From Ostreococcus lucimarinus CCE9901 (lineage: Eukaryota > Chlorophyta > Mamiellophyceae > Mamiellales > Bathycoccaceae): DNA of 64,000 nucleotides. The stretch's first letter is position 1; the number at the start of each line of letters is the position of its first letter. Shown here one piece after another: positions 37,686 to 46,900 of the stretch. The position numbers and the translations under genes are program-made. The DNA is taken from assembly GCF_000092065.1 (NCBI RefSeq), contig NC_009374.1:248001-312000 (forward strand), given 5' to 3'. The notes beneath the pieces were generated by a model. That model made no database searches, was not told the DNA's origin, and saw only the letters and a list, made by a program, of their open reading frames with translations.

Positions 37686-38579
37686 CTACGACGGCGAATC
37701 CTTCGCGCGTTTCGAGCTGCGCCCGTCGCTCTTCTCTAAATCGTTCTCGCTCTTTCTCTTCTCCTTCTTCTCCTTCTTCTCCTTCTTCTCCTTCTTCTCC
37801 TTCTTCTCCTTCTTCTCCTTCTCCTTTTTCGACTTTTTCTCGCGCCGCGAATCCGAATCCGCCGGCGCGACGAGCTTGCGCTCGATGCTCGTGATCCCAC
37901 TCGACGATCTCGCCACGTACTCGCGCTCGCCCGTGGCGGGATCTTTCATCGCCCCTCTCAGCAACACCACGTCATCGCTCTCCGTCACCGCTTTCACCGT
38001 GAACACGATCTGCGACCCGACCTTTATCACGTGCGTCGCGTCCCACGCGCTTCGCCAGCACCCGTCGTCGCTCGACGACACCAACTCCTCCCGTATATTT
38101 TCCGCCGCGATCGCGACGTTAAATCTATCCAGCACCAACGCTCCGATAAAATCGTGCGCGATCTTATTCACCGTGCCGACCAAGCGCGATTCTTTCACCG
38201 GCGTGAACACCTCGCACCGCGCTCGCACGCGCACGTCCACGTGCCCGCTCGCGTGCAGCACCCTTCCGAACCCTCCTCGCCCGTCGTCGTCGTCCGCCTC
38301 CGCGTCGTCGCTCTCGGACGTCGACGTTTCATCGTCGCCGTCGTCGTCGCCGTCGTCGTCGCGCTCGCGTCGTCGCGCGCCGCACAGCGCTTCGTCGTCG
38401 TACGCCATGAGCACGCCGCCGAGCGCGTCCACGTGTCGCATCTTCATCGCGTCGAGCACCGCGCGCGCGCCCGCGAGCGGGTCCGCGAGCGCCGACGGGT
38501 GGAGCGCGACGGTGAACACGCACGACCTCGTCGCCACCGCGCTCGACGCGCGCGCGTCGTCGGCGCGAGGGCGCGCCAT
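37686..38579 (-). CDS. RPA43-like RNA polymerase I subunit
   Basis: A 297-aa protein from the ATG at 38579. The N-terminal half fits the SHS2/Rpb7-N fold (FTVALHPSALADPLAGARAV LDAMKM, LGGVLMAYDDEAL). The OB part that follows is diagnostic: FTPVKESRLVGTVNKIAHDF IGALVLDRFNVAI, as in RPA43/POLR1F, the stalk subunit that contacts Rrn3. An acidic spacer (GDDDGDDETSTSESDD) interrupts the N-terminal domain. The C terminus is a Lys/Glu run made by a (KEK)n microsatellite. RPC8 (Pol III) and RPB7 were considered, but the LVGTVNKI...HDFIG phrase and basic Lys-rich tail favour RPA43. Divergent from selenoprotein K across 117 bp. Confidence 0.75.
   Translation of the reverse strand: MARPRADDARASSAVATRSCVFTVALHPSALADPLAGARAVLDAMKMRHVDALGGVLMAYDDEALCGARRRERDDDGDDDGDDETSTSESDDAEADDDDGRGGFGRVLHASGHVDVRVRARCEVFTPVKESRLVGTVNKIAHDFIGALVLDRFNVAIAAENIREELVSSSDDGCWRSAWDATHVIKVGSQIVFTVKAVTESDDVVLLRGAMKDPATGEREYVARSSSGITSIERKLVAPADSDSRREKKSKKEKEKKEKKEKKEKKEKKEKKEKRKSENDLEKSDGRSSKRAKDSPS
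37762..37836. repeat. 9-bp microsatellite (TTCTCCTTC)n in RPA43-like C terminus
   Basis: About eight tandem 9-bp units that encode Lys-Glu-Lys on the minus strand. Because the unit is a multiple of three, length changes keep the reading frame. Confidence 0.9.
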
Positions 38580-38696
38580 CGTGTGACGGGACCGGCGGCG
38601 GCGGGTTCGTACTAGGTCCGTGTGTGTCTCACTTCGCCGCAATGAGACTCGACGCCCCGCGCGACCGCACGACGCGACCGCACGACCGCGCGCGCG

Positions 38697-38969
38697 ATGG
38701 CGTACGTCGCGCGCGACGGCGCGGTCGCCGCGCGCCCGTTCTCGCTCGTCGCCGCCCTCTGGGGCGCGCTCGACGTCGTGGACGCCTTCTTCCGAACGCT
38801 CCTCGTCGAAGGCCACGCCGACGCGTACGCGCGACGAACGACGACCGCGCGCGCGACGACGCCCGGACGCGTCGCCGCGACGACCGCGCGCGGCGCGGCC
38901 GTGCGCGGGTTCGCAAACGTGCGAACGATCGATCACGCCGCGCCGACGGCGGGCGGATGAGGACGATAA
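38697..38969 (+). CDS. SELENOK: Selenoprotein K (in-frame UGA = selenocysteine)
   Basis: A 90-aa ER membrane protein. The frame MAYVARDGAVAARPFS, then a hydrophobic span LVAALWGALDVVDAFFRTLL, an Arg/Thr-rich linker and GFANVRTIDHAAPTAGG matches SelK from end to end (MVYI..G.V...., FFWGI...FFKTLL, INH.....AGGUGR). The UGA at 38958-38960 is not the stop: it is followed by Gly-Arg-TAA, exactly reproducing the universal SelK ending GGUGR with Sec at residue 88. SelK binds DHHC6 and p97 in ER-associated degradation and protein palmitoylation in animals. A SECIS-like hairpin lies 3' at 39083-39145. A conventional reading would truncate the protein three codons early and lose the catalytic residue. 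Confidence 0.93.
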
Positions 38970-39082
38970 GGGACGCCACGGCGGCGTCGTCGCGCGACGA
39001 TTGCTTCGACCGACGACGACGACGCCGCGCGTCCCGAGCGCGCCGACGCGCGCGAGATCGGACGCGCCGAGCGATCGGGCGC

Positions 39083-39145
39083 GCGCGGGTGACGCCGCGG
39101 TGGGAATGACGTCGACGACGTCGCCACCGCGGTCGATGACCGCGC
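39083..39145 (+). promoter_or_regulatory. SECIS element (form II) for selenoprotein K
   Basis: Foldable by eye into the eukaryotic SECIS shape. Helix I is GCGCGG (39083-39088) with CCGCGC (39140-39145). The quartet is UGAC (39090-39093) against CGAU (39134-39137), giving U.U, G.A, A.G and C.C. Helix II is a G-U pair plus nine Watson-Crick pairs (39095-39103 with 39124-39132). AA at 39105-39106 starts 12 nt after the quartet, the usual spacing. A mini-helix GACGTC/GACGTC with a 3-nt loop follows. It lies 114 nt after the SelK stop, as required for the 3' UTR. Confidence 0.88.
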
Positions 39146-39268
39146 CTTCGCTCGGCGCGCGCGGCGCGCACGCTGTAAACGAGAATCCAACCGCTGCGCG
39201 TAACACCCTCCGAGAACTAGTAGTACAAATAAAGATTACAAGAATCATCAAAGCTATTCATGACCAAG

Positions 39269-41224
39269 CTATTCATCGATGGACTTTGAGCGCGACGTCG
39301 ATCTTTTGCGCGCGTGTCTCTTCAACGTCGACTCGACATCTTCCAAGCGCAAACCTTTCGTCTCGGGGATGAAACGATCGACAAAAACGTATCCGCTAGC
39401 GCACAGCAGAGTATAGAAACCGTATGATCCACTCAATCCGTACGCGCCAACCATCGGCAGAAAGGTTGCACCGACGATTGAGTTTGATACATAGTTCAGA
39501 GCGGTGCACGCCGAAACGGCTCGAGCGCGAATGCGGGTGGGGAATACTTCATTGTACAAGAGCCACGGAATCGGACCTGCGCCGAGAGAGAAGAATAAAA
39601 CGTACAATGGGATTGTGACGAGCGCGACTGCTGCTTCGGGTTGTGCCGGTCCCGCACTCGCGGGCGACAGTGCGGCAAAATCCGCACAAATCTGAGCGCT
39701 CGCCATCGTGGGATACGAGTACAATCCGTCGTCGATTTGTTGGCTCAGTTTTCCCACGAGCACGCCAAGCTCTGGGTTGGCGCAAAACGAGCTTAGCTCG
39801 TTCGCAGGGGTGAGATACGCGGCGAGAGACAAAATGCCCAAGCACGCACTCATGCCTCCGAATGAAGTGAGGAGAAGAGGTCGACGACCCATTTTGTCTG
39901 ACAGGGCCAGCGCGACAAAGCCACCGACGACGTTCGGCACGCCCACCGCCCAAGTCAAAATTTCTGGATTATTTATTCCCACGCTCGTGAACACAGTGGA
40001 TGCGTAGAATATGACTGTGTTTGATCCCGAGAATGCAGCCAGCGCGCACAGCGATAGGCCAAGCGAAAGTGGTAAACGATTTTTGTCGTCTGAAATCAGC
40101 TCCGACCACGTCGATAATTTTTGTTCCTTGCGTCTCGAGCGAGACAACTTTGATTTCGCAGGTTTCTCCGCCGCTGAGGACGCGCTAACTTCCGCATCGA
40201 TTGACGTCGACGCACTATCGTCGTCGTCTAACGAACGCGAGCTGCTAAACGCGCTTCTTAAAGAATTTTGCCAAGTCACCGCGGCGCGGCCGCGAATGTT
40301 CTGCAAAATCGCTAGCGAACGTCGAGATTTCTCCGCCGCCTTTTCATCACTCTGCGTCAGCAGCCAAACCGGAGTCTCTTGCGCCACGAACGCCGCGCCC
40401 ACGGCTAGCATGAGCGCCGGTATCGCCGCATCGTAGAAAATCGGTCGCCACCAACCCTCCCCTCCAGTCTCCTTGAGCGGCGCCGCGAGTTGAAACGCCG
40501 CCAAACAACCGAAGACGTACGCCAACCTTCGAAATCCGTTCAGCGTCCCCCGCAACGCCGGCGGCGCGATTTCACTGAGATACAGCGGCACAATTTGCGA
40601 GCTCGCTCCCACGCCTAGTCCGCATATGAACCTCCCCGCGATCATCGTCACCGCGTTCGGCGCCATCCCGCTCAGCATCGTCCCCAGCGCGAGCGGCGCG
40701 CTCGTCGCCGTCAACGCCCACTTCCGCCCGTATTTATCGCTCAGCCCACCCACGGTGAGCCCTCCGATCGCGCCTCCGATCACCAACGCCGACACCACCG
40801 CGCCTTTCACGTAGTCATCGTCCGCGAATCCTAAATCTCGCGCCAGCGCGCTCAGCGGCGCGTTGCACGCCGCCGTGTGATACCCAAACAGAAACGCCCC
40901 CAGACTCGCCGCGACCGCCGACGGCGCGAGACCCGGCCCGACGTCCGCGCCTCGCCGCGATTCCGTCGTCATCCGTCGTTCCGCTTCCAGCGCCGCGAAT
41001 CGTTCGCGCGCGCGCGTCGTCGCGTTTTCCCCATCGTCACCGCCGACGCGCGCGTCGCGCGCCTCGTCGTCTCTCCTCGCGCACCATCGCGCGCCGCGCG
41101 TCGCCGCGCGCCCGCGCGCGCGACGATGCGCGCGATGATGCGCGCGTCGCCGCGCGCGCGCCCCGCCGCCGACGTCGCGCGCGACGCGCCGGGCGTCGGA
41201 CGCGCGCGACGCGCGAGGCGTCAT
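39269..41224 (-). CDS. Sugar transporter (MFS), plastidic glucose-transporter-like
   Basis: A 12-span major-facilitator sugar porter. Motifs: LGAFLFGYHTAACNAPL in TM1, GGLSDKYGRKW in loop 2-3, GRFICGLGVGASSQIVPLYL SE (PESPR-region equivalent), ETPVWLL, a long Ser/Asp-rich cytosolic loop between TM6 and TM7 (~80 residues), NTVIFYAS, LSDKMGRRPLL, IPWLLYNEVFP and PETKGLRLEDVE. The TM1 and TM2 phrases are closest to plant pGlcT. Start is uncertain: the ATG at 41224 gives an Arg/Ala-rich, plastid-transit-like leader but abuts the divergent carboxypeptidase ATG, while the ATG at 40972 (MTTESRRGAD) starts just before TM1. Function: hexose or other sugar export across a membrane. Confidence 0.9.
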   Translation of the reverse strand: MTPRASRASDARRVARDVGGGARARRRAHHRAHRRARGRAATRGARWCARRDDEARDARVGGDDGENATTRARERFAALEAERRMTTESRRGADVGPGLAPSAVAASLGAFLFGYHTAACNAPLSALARDLGFADDDYVKGAVVSALVIGGAIGGLTVGGLSDKYGRKWALTATSAPLALGTMLSGMAPNAVTMIAGRFICGLGVGASSQIVPLYLSEIAPPALRGTLNGFRRLAYVFGCLAAFQLAAPLKETGGEGWWRPIFYDAAIPALMLAVGAAFVAQETPVWLLTQSDEKAAEKSRRSLAILQNIRGRAAVTWQNSLRSAFSSSRSLDDDDSASTSIDAEVSASSAAEKPAKSKLSRSRRKEQKLSTWSELISDDKNRLPLSLGLSLCALAAFSGSNTVIFYASTVFTSVGINNPEILTWAVGVPNVVGGFVALALSDKMGRRPLLLTSFGGMSACLGILSLAAYLTPANELSSFCANPELGVLVGKLSQQIDDGLYSYPTMASAQICADFAALSPASAGPAQPEAAVALVTIPLYVLFFSLGAGPIPWLLYNEVFPTRIRARAVSACTALNYVSNSIVGATFLPMVGAYGLSGSYGFYTLLCASGYVFVDRFIPETKGLRLEDVESTLKRHARKRSTSRSKSIDE

Positions 41225-42841
41225 ATGACGACGCTCGCGCGCGCGTTCGCCGTCTCCCGCGCGTCGCTCGCGCCGAGACGCCGGCGCGCGCGCGCGATGG
41301 CGACGCGCGAGGCGTCGTACGACGCGCTCAAGCGCGAGCTCGCGACGCTGAACGACCTGCGCTCGCTCGAGGGGCTCGCGGGATGGGACGAACTCGTGAT
41401 GATGCCGTCGGGCGACGGCGCGGCGAACGCGCGCGCGCGCGCGATGGCGACGCTCGCGGGCGTGATTCACGACAAGGCGACGTCGAAGGCGCTCGGTGCG
41501 CTGATCGAGGCGTGCGATGGGACGCCGCGCGGTAAGGATGGGACGCTGCGCGGTAAGGATGGGGCGAACGTGCGAAGAGCGAAGGAGAGCTACGCGAAGG
41601 CGACGGCGATTCCGAGCGAGATGGCGAAGAAACGAGCGGAGCTCGGCTCGCGCGGGTATCAGACGTGGGTGAAGGCGAGAGAGAGCGGAGAGTACGGCGC
41701 GTTCGCGCCGGTGCTGGAGGAATGGGTGGCGTTGACGAAGGCGCGGTGCGAATTGATCGCGCCGGGCGCGGACGCGTACGACGTCGCGTTGGACGACTAC
41801 GAGCGAGGGATGACTTCGGCGCGACTGCGTGAGATTTTCACCGTAGTGCGCGAGGGCGTGGTGCCGCTGATCGAAAAGGTGTACGCGAAAGATGGTCCAA
41901 AGGCGCTGAGAGGACGCGCGAATCCGCTCAGTGGGACGTTTGACGTCGATAAGCAGGCTGAACTCGCGAGAGACGTCGCGGTTGCTCTGGGATTTGATTT
42001 AACCAAGGGGCGCTTGGACGTCAGCGTGCATCCTTTCACGGGTGGTTGCGGGCCAGATGACGTCAGAATGACAACGAGGTACAAAGCAGATGATTTGCTC
42101 GAAGGTTTGTCAGGATGCGTGCACGAAGCCGGTCACAGCGCGTACGAGCAAGGACGCTCAGTCGACTACCGCGGGCAACCGGTGAGCGAAGCGCACTCGA
42201 TGGGTGTGCACGAATCGCAGTCGCTGCTCTGGGAGCGCATGGTGGCGCTGAGCGAGCCTTTTGCGCATTTCCTTCTCCCAAAGTTACAATCGACGTTTCC
42301 CGGGAGGTTCGATGGCGTCACCGAGGAAGCGCTTTATGCCGGGTACAACGTCGTGAAGAAGCCGAGCGTCATTCGCGTCGAATCCGACGAAGTCACCTAT
42401 CCCATGCATGTTATCCTACGAACGGAATTGGAGATGGATTTGTTGAGCGGTAAAATTACCGTACATGATTTGCCCAAGCTCTGGAACGCGAAGATGAAGG
42501 AATATCTGAACGTTGACATCGAGAACGACAAACAAGGAGTTTTACAAGACGTGCACTGGGGGTCTGGAGCCATCGGCTACTTCCCGACGTACATAATCGG
42601 CCAAATATTGGCGTGTCAAATCTTCAACGCCGCCAAACGCTCGATCGATGATTTGGACGGGCAGATCAAGCGAGGTGAATTCGCCCAACTCTTGGCTTGG
42701 TTGCGCGTCAACGTGCACGAGCGCGGATCAGAGTGCGACAGCGTAGACGAGTTGATGATGAAAGTCACAGGCAAGCCGCTCGATGCGGCAGAATTCGTGA
42801 CTTATTTGACTGAAAAGTACACCAAGCTCTATGATCTTTGA
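41225..42841 (+). CDS. M32-family metallocarboxypeptidase (carboxypeptidase Taq type)
   Basis: A 538-aa zinc peptidase from the ATG at 41225; an alternative ATG at 41297 begins MATREASYDALK and is the better homology start. The active-site HEAGH has its first His at residue 300, followed by the family phrases GVHESQSLLWERMV (metal and substrate ligands), YNVVKKPSVIRVESDEVTYP and DVHWGSGAIGYFPTYIIGQI. Length and helical composition match M32 (about 500 aa), which removes C-terminal residues. M32 enzymes are mostly bacterial, archaeal and protist. A short internal duplication (GTPRGKD/GTLRGKD) lies at about nt 41520-41570. The N-terminal 25 residues could be an organellar leader. Confidence 0.92.
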   Translation: MTTLARAFAVSRASLAPRRRRARAMATREASYDALKRELATLNDLRSLEGLAGWDELVMMPSGDGAANARARAMATLAGVIHDKATSKALGALIEACDGTPRGKDGTLRGKDGANVRRAKESYAKATAIPSEMAKKRAELGSRGYQTWVKARESGEYGAFAPVLEEWVALTKARCELIAPGADAYDVALDDYERGMTSARLREIFTVVREGVVPLIEKVYAKDGPKALRGRANPLSGTFDVDKQAELARDVAVALGFDLTKGRLDVSVHPFTGGCGPDDVRMTTRYKADDLLEGLSGCVHEAGHSAYEQGRSVDYRGQPVSEAHSMGVHESQSLLWERMVALSEPFAHFLLPKLQSTFPGRFDGVTEEALYAGYNVVKKPSVIRVESDEVTYPMHVILRTELEMDLLSGKITVHDLPKLWNAKMKEYLNVDIENDKQGVLQDVHWGSGAIGYFPTYIIGQILACQIFNAAKRSIDDLDGQIKRGEFAQLLAWLRVNVHERGSECDSVDELMMKVTGKPLDAAEFVTYLTEKYTKLYDL

Positions 42842-42859
42842 TTGAAATATCTACCTAAC

Positions 42860-43801
42860 CTACGCTAAAAACCTCTTGTGCTCGAGCGTTTTCCTCAGTC
42901 TGTCTGTTTCGGCCGCGAAGCCGGCGATGAACGCATCAAACTCGTCCGCGCCCGATACTATCCTCGAAGGCGGCGGCGGATACTCGTTCGAACTCACCCG
43001 ACGTCGCCGTTGAACATTTGATTTCTGCACCCCGCTCACCGACGCGACCAGATCGCGCATTTCGCGCTCGTGTTTTGCGCGCACCGTCTGCAACTCGTTC
43101 GAGCGCGCCCTTCGTTCCGTCGCGAGCTCCTCCTTGAGCGCGTTGATCTTCTTCGTCTGCCGCTCGCTCTTCGCCTGTAACTTTTTAAGTTCAGTTTCTA
43201 GCTCCTCCACTCGTCGTGTATCGCGCGGTCTCTCCCTCGCGACGACCACTGCCGGATACGAATCCTTCGCGTCGTCGCGAGACACGCGCCGCGACGCCGA
43301 CGCCGACGCCGACGCCTCAATCTCCACCATCCGTCGCATCTCCTCCGCGCGCGCGTCCTCGCCATCACCACTCACGCTCACGCGCACGCATGCGTCCTTC
43401 GCTCTCTCTCGAGCGCCACCACCGATCTCCCGCTCGACGTCGTCCTCGACGACCCTTCGCGTCAAATTCCAACCGACCGCGTCGTCCCTACAAAACCGTC
43501 CCACTCGCCCGCTCGGCGGCGCTCGATCGAACGGCCGCGCCAAACGCGGCGCGGCGTCCGAGCGCGTCGCTCGCAGCATCTCCAGCAGCAACCGCGCGTG
43601 CGCGTTTCTATTCTCCCGCAACGCGCGCACGCGCTCGCGCTGGTCCAGGTGTTGACACCACGCGCGCACGCGAATTCGCGTCGGTTTATCCCGCACCGCG
43701 TCCGCGCGAGCCCGCAGGCATCTCGCCAGTATCGCGTACTCGCGCTCGAGGTCGTCGTCGTCGACGTCCGCCGCGTCCGGCGCGCGCGCGGGCGGCGGCA
43801 T
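42860..43801 (-). CDS. DUF4485-like coiled-coil protein
   Basis: A 313-aa protein from the ATG at 43801 (the open frame upstream is Arg-rich and judged non-coding). Residues ~15-100 match the pattern of DUF4485 by eye: REYAILARCL, WCQHLDQRERVR, RENRNAHARLLLEMLR, RPFDRAPPSGR. DUF4485 occurs at the N terminus of CEP112-type centrosomal and plant microtubule-associated coiled coils. Residues ~200-265 are coiled coil (VEELETELKKLQAKSERQTK). The end FDAFIAGFAAETDRLRKTLE is a conserved-looking helix. Likely a microtubule or spindle-pole protein, but this is inferred from a domain matched without a search. Confidence 0.6.
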   Translation of the reverse strand: MPPPARAPDAADVDDDDLEREYAILARCLRARADAVRDKPTRIRVRAWCQHLDQRERVRALRENRNAHARLLLEMLRATRSDAAPRLARPFDRAPPSGRVGRFCRDDAVGWNLTRRVVEDDVEREIGGGARERAKDACVRVSVSGDGEDARAEEMRRMVEIEASASASASRRVSRDDAKDSYPAVVVARERPRDTRRVEELETELKKLQAKSERQTKKINALKEELATERRARSNELQTVRAKHEREMRDLVASVSGVQKSNVQRRRRVSSNEYPPPPSRIVSGADEFDAFIAGFAAETDRLRKTLEHKRFLA

Positions 43802-43890
43802 GGAGTGTCCACCGCGCGCGTCGCCGCGCGCGGGTTCGATCGACGCGCGCGGGTTTGAATTTTCGCGATCGAACCTCGGCCAGCGGTCGG

Positions 43891-43910
43891 TCGATCGATC
43901 GATCGATCGA
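43891..43910. repeat. Short (TCGA)5 repeat in a divergent promoter
   Basis: Twenty bases of perfect TCGA repeat, with further GATCGATCG nearby, between the DUF4485-like gene and the giant repeat-protein gene. Self-complementary; function unknown. Confidence 0.6.
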
Positions 43911-43945
43911 GCGCGCGAGCGATCGATCGCATCGTGCGCGCCCCG

Positions 43946-46900
43946 ATGGTGACGCGCGGGAGACCGACGCGCGCGCGCGCGATGGACGCCGAGTCGCGAC
44001 GCGCGATGACGGCGGCGCGACGCCATCGCGCGGCGCGCGCGAGCGCGCGAGCGGACGCGGACGCGCGACGCGCGGATGCGGATGCGAAGGCTGCGCGACG
44101 ACGCGCGCGTGGACGCGCGACGCGAGGGCGCGCGAGGGCGTCGATTCGCGCGACGATCGCCGCGCTCGTGGGTGCGTGCGTCGTGATGTGCGTCCCGCGG
44201 GGTGGGTGCGCGGCGGAGGGCGTCGACGCGCACGGCGCGGTGGCGAAGAGAACGTCGACGAACACGAAGAGCGAGGGTGTTGGCGGGATGTTGAATGAGA
44301 TTAGCGAGCTCGTCGAGCGCCAACGCGCGTTTGAAGATGCACACGAGGGGTGTGAGAACGTGAGACTCGTGTTGCTAGAGGCGCCTAAGCGCGGACGGGT
44401 GTCGATCGCGCTTCGCGATGGGTCGAAGCTTTGGCAAAGGTTTGAGTTTCGAGACGCGGGGGCGCAGACGACGTGCGTGGACCTGAGCGAACCGAACGAT
44501 TTTGAAATCACGACCGCGGGCGCGCGAGGCGACGATGATGAGTATTCCATAAGAGTCGAGAAGGAGACGGGCGACGCGTTGCTGATGCGGCTTGGCGCCG
44601 ATGACGAGAATGGAGAGGCGCACACGACGTACGCGGCGCTCAAGCTGAGGACGGCGTCGGGTAAAAACGTGGGCGTTTTAGGTGATCGGTTCGAGTCATG
44701 CGAAGATGTGGTCGTGGACACCGCATTCGCGCGTCACGCAGGCGTCGCGCGAAGCATGCAGCACCGCTTATTGGATGACAGCGGTGACTTGCTGAGCAAG
44801 TGGACAAGCCACGCGACCGGGCAGAAGAAGATGTGCTTGCTTCGAGGTCGCGATTACACGCTCCATCTAAACGGAGCGATGTCTCGTGGACGTGTCGACG
44901 ACCAGTTGGCCGTGAGAGTCACGCGCGAAGAAGGTGATGAAAGCGACGGGTTTACATACTTGACCACGAGATCACAGGCAATGGTGAATGACAAAAATGA
45001 TGTGTACATCGGTGTGCAAGATGCGACGCAAGATAACATCGATTTGCGCGGCGTTTACCACTTTCATATCCCTTCAGCCTGCGCCATGGATGAAGTTGAG
45101 CTTTCTGTCGTTCTGAAAGCGTCGAAGTACGGTGATAGCGTGCCGCCCGAGGGTATGTCCTGGATAGTCCAGGATGAGGCGGGATCGCTCGTCATGAAAA
45201 CGGCGAAGCGGTTTAGGACACAAGACTACGGTGTCACTCGCCATCAGTCCATGTGCGTTCCGAAGGGCAAGTATGAATTCATTGCCTTTGCGTCCGATAA
45301 GAGAGGTTGGAAGTACGGTACTGAGCTCAAGATTTATCAGCGACTGCAGGGGGGTAAGAGACAGCTGCTCGCCTCGAGAGGGGGCAATGAGGAAGCCAGC
45401 GCCAGGGGTTTCTCGGCTCCTTGGTTTAGCGGCGCGTTGATTTCGGAACCGATTGAGCTCAGCGTTGGAACGGAGCAAAGTGCGGTTGCGAGCCAAGACG
45501 AACCATCGGTGAAAATCGCCTTTCAAGGGCCGAAAGCATTGCTTGGAAATGCTCGCTTTGTTCCTTCTCGTGCGTTGGTTCGCGCCGACGTCATGGCAAT
45601 TATTTCCGCGTGCGTCGCCGTGTGTGCGCTCGTTGCGTTACATAACGACACTAAGGATGGAGATGGAGAGGTGAAAATTTCGCTTGTTGATGGCAAAGCC
45701 AATTCAGCGTACGGCACGGACACTGCTAAGAAGACTGACGTCGGCGAGCATGTGTCAAGATCATCGAGCGGCAAAAGTCACGGTTTGGTCTCAAGATCAA
45801 GTTATCTTAAAATAGTGGCTGTCGGAGCATCGGCGCTTTCGGTCATGGCGATTGGCTCGATTGGATCAGTGCGATTAGATGAAACTTCGCGGCTTGGGAA
45901 TTCGACAGTTCGACAAGCGACGTGCGGTATGGGTGTCACAAAATGTCAATTTGTTCACTCTCCCGACTGTAGGAGTAAGACGATGTACGCGTATCGGAGC
46001 GGGAAATTGGCGCATGATCCTTTGCTCGTGCTCCCTTACGAGAGTAGTATCCTCGATGGATCAAGCATTGCTGCTGAAATAAAGTTTGATGCTAATTTCT
46101 GCGCCGTGCAGGGCATGAAGACGTGCAACGATTTGGGGGACACTTCAGCAGATACACTCACTGGCTGCTCTCAGGCGTGCAGAGCGAAGGATGGTTGTGA
46201 GAGTTTTAGTCTTCAAAGTACGGTGTGTCGTCTTTGCAGCACGGAACATGTCTCTCGTAGCGTAGCTACATCCACTGTTTCGGTCGCGCGTTGCATGCGT
46301 CCGTACCAGTTTGCTTTTCAAGGGGTTTCGCTCGATGAATGCGCAAAGGCTTGCGACGACACCGCTGCGTGTCGTGGCTTCAATTATTTTGAGAGGTCTC
46401 ACGCGATGTCTTCTCACTGCAGTCTCCTACGCGCACCTGCCCATTTCGAGGCACACGTCTGGCGAGATAGCGCGAGGACAAAAAGTGGCATCGTGGGCGC
46501 CGCGACATACTACAAGGTTCCAAGCATGGGCACCTTGTGCAAAGAGCGAGGTGAAGCAGTACAAGCACCTGCGCTTCCTTCCGGTTTAGGAATTGGCGAC
46601 TCCGCGGACGATGCAGTCATCACTTCTCGCGATGGTTATCCGCATGACAACTTTTATGCGGGTGACAAGGGATACCCGAATGACGAGGCACGTCCCCCGA
46701 ATCACGACGACAGCGATTTCGTGGCCGATTTCATGATCACGAGCGAAATTGAATTAATCGGCGTTACGGTCCATAGTCTTGAGAGCAATGACGTCTCGCG
46801 GCGTGCATTTGTTAAGGGATTGGCGATATTCTTCGGCATCACTTCTGATGAAGTTGTGATAATGGACGTGACGCCATCACAAGACGTGGGCACATCGCAT

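Noticed and set aside
38697-38960. UGA at 38958 as the true stop
   Set aside because: The codons that follow (Gly-Arg-stop) reproduce the SelK end, and a SECIS fold lies downstream.
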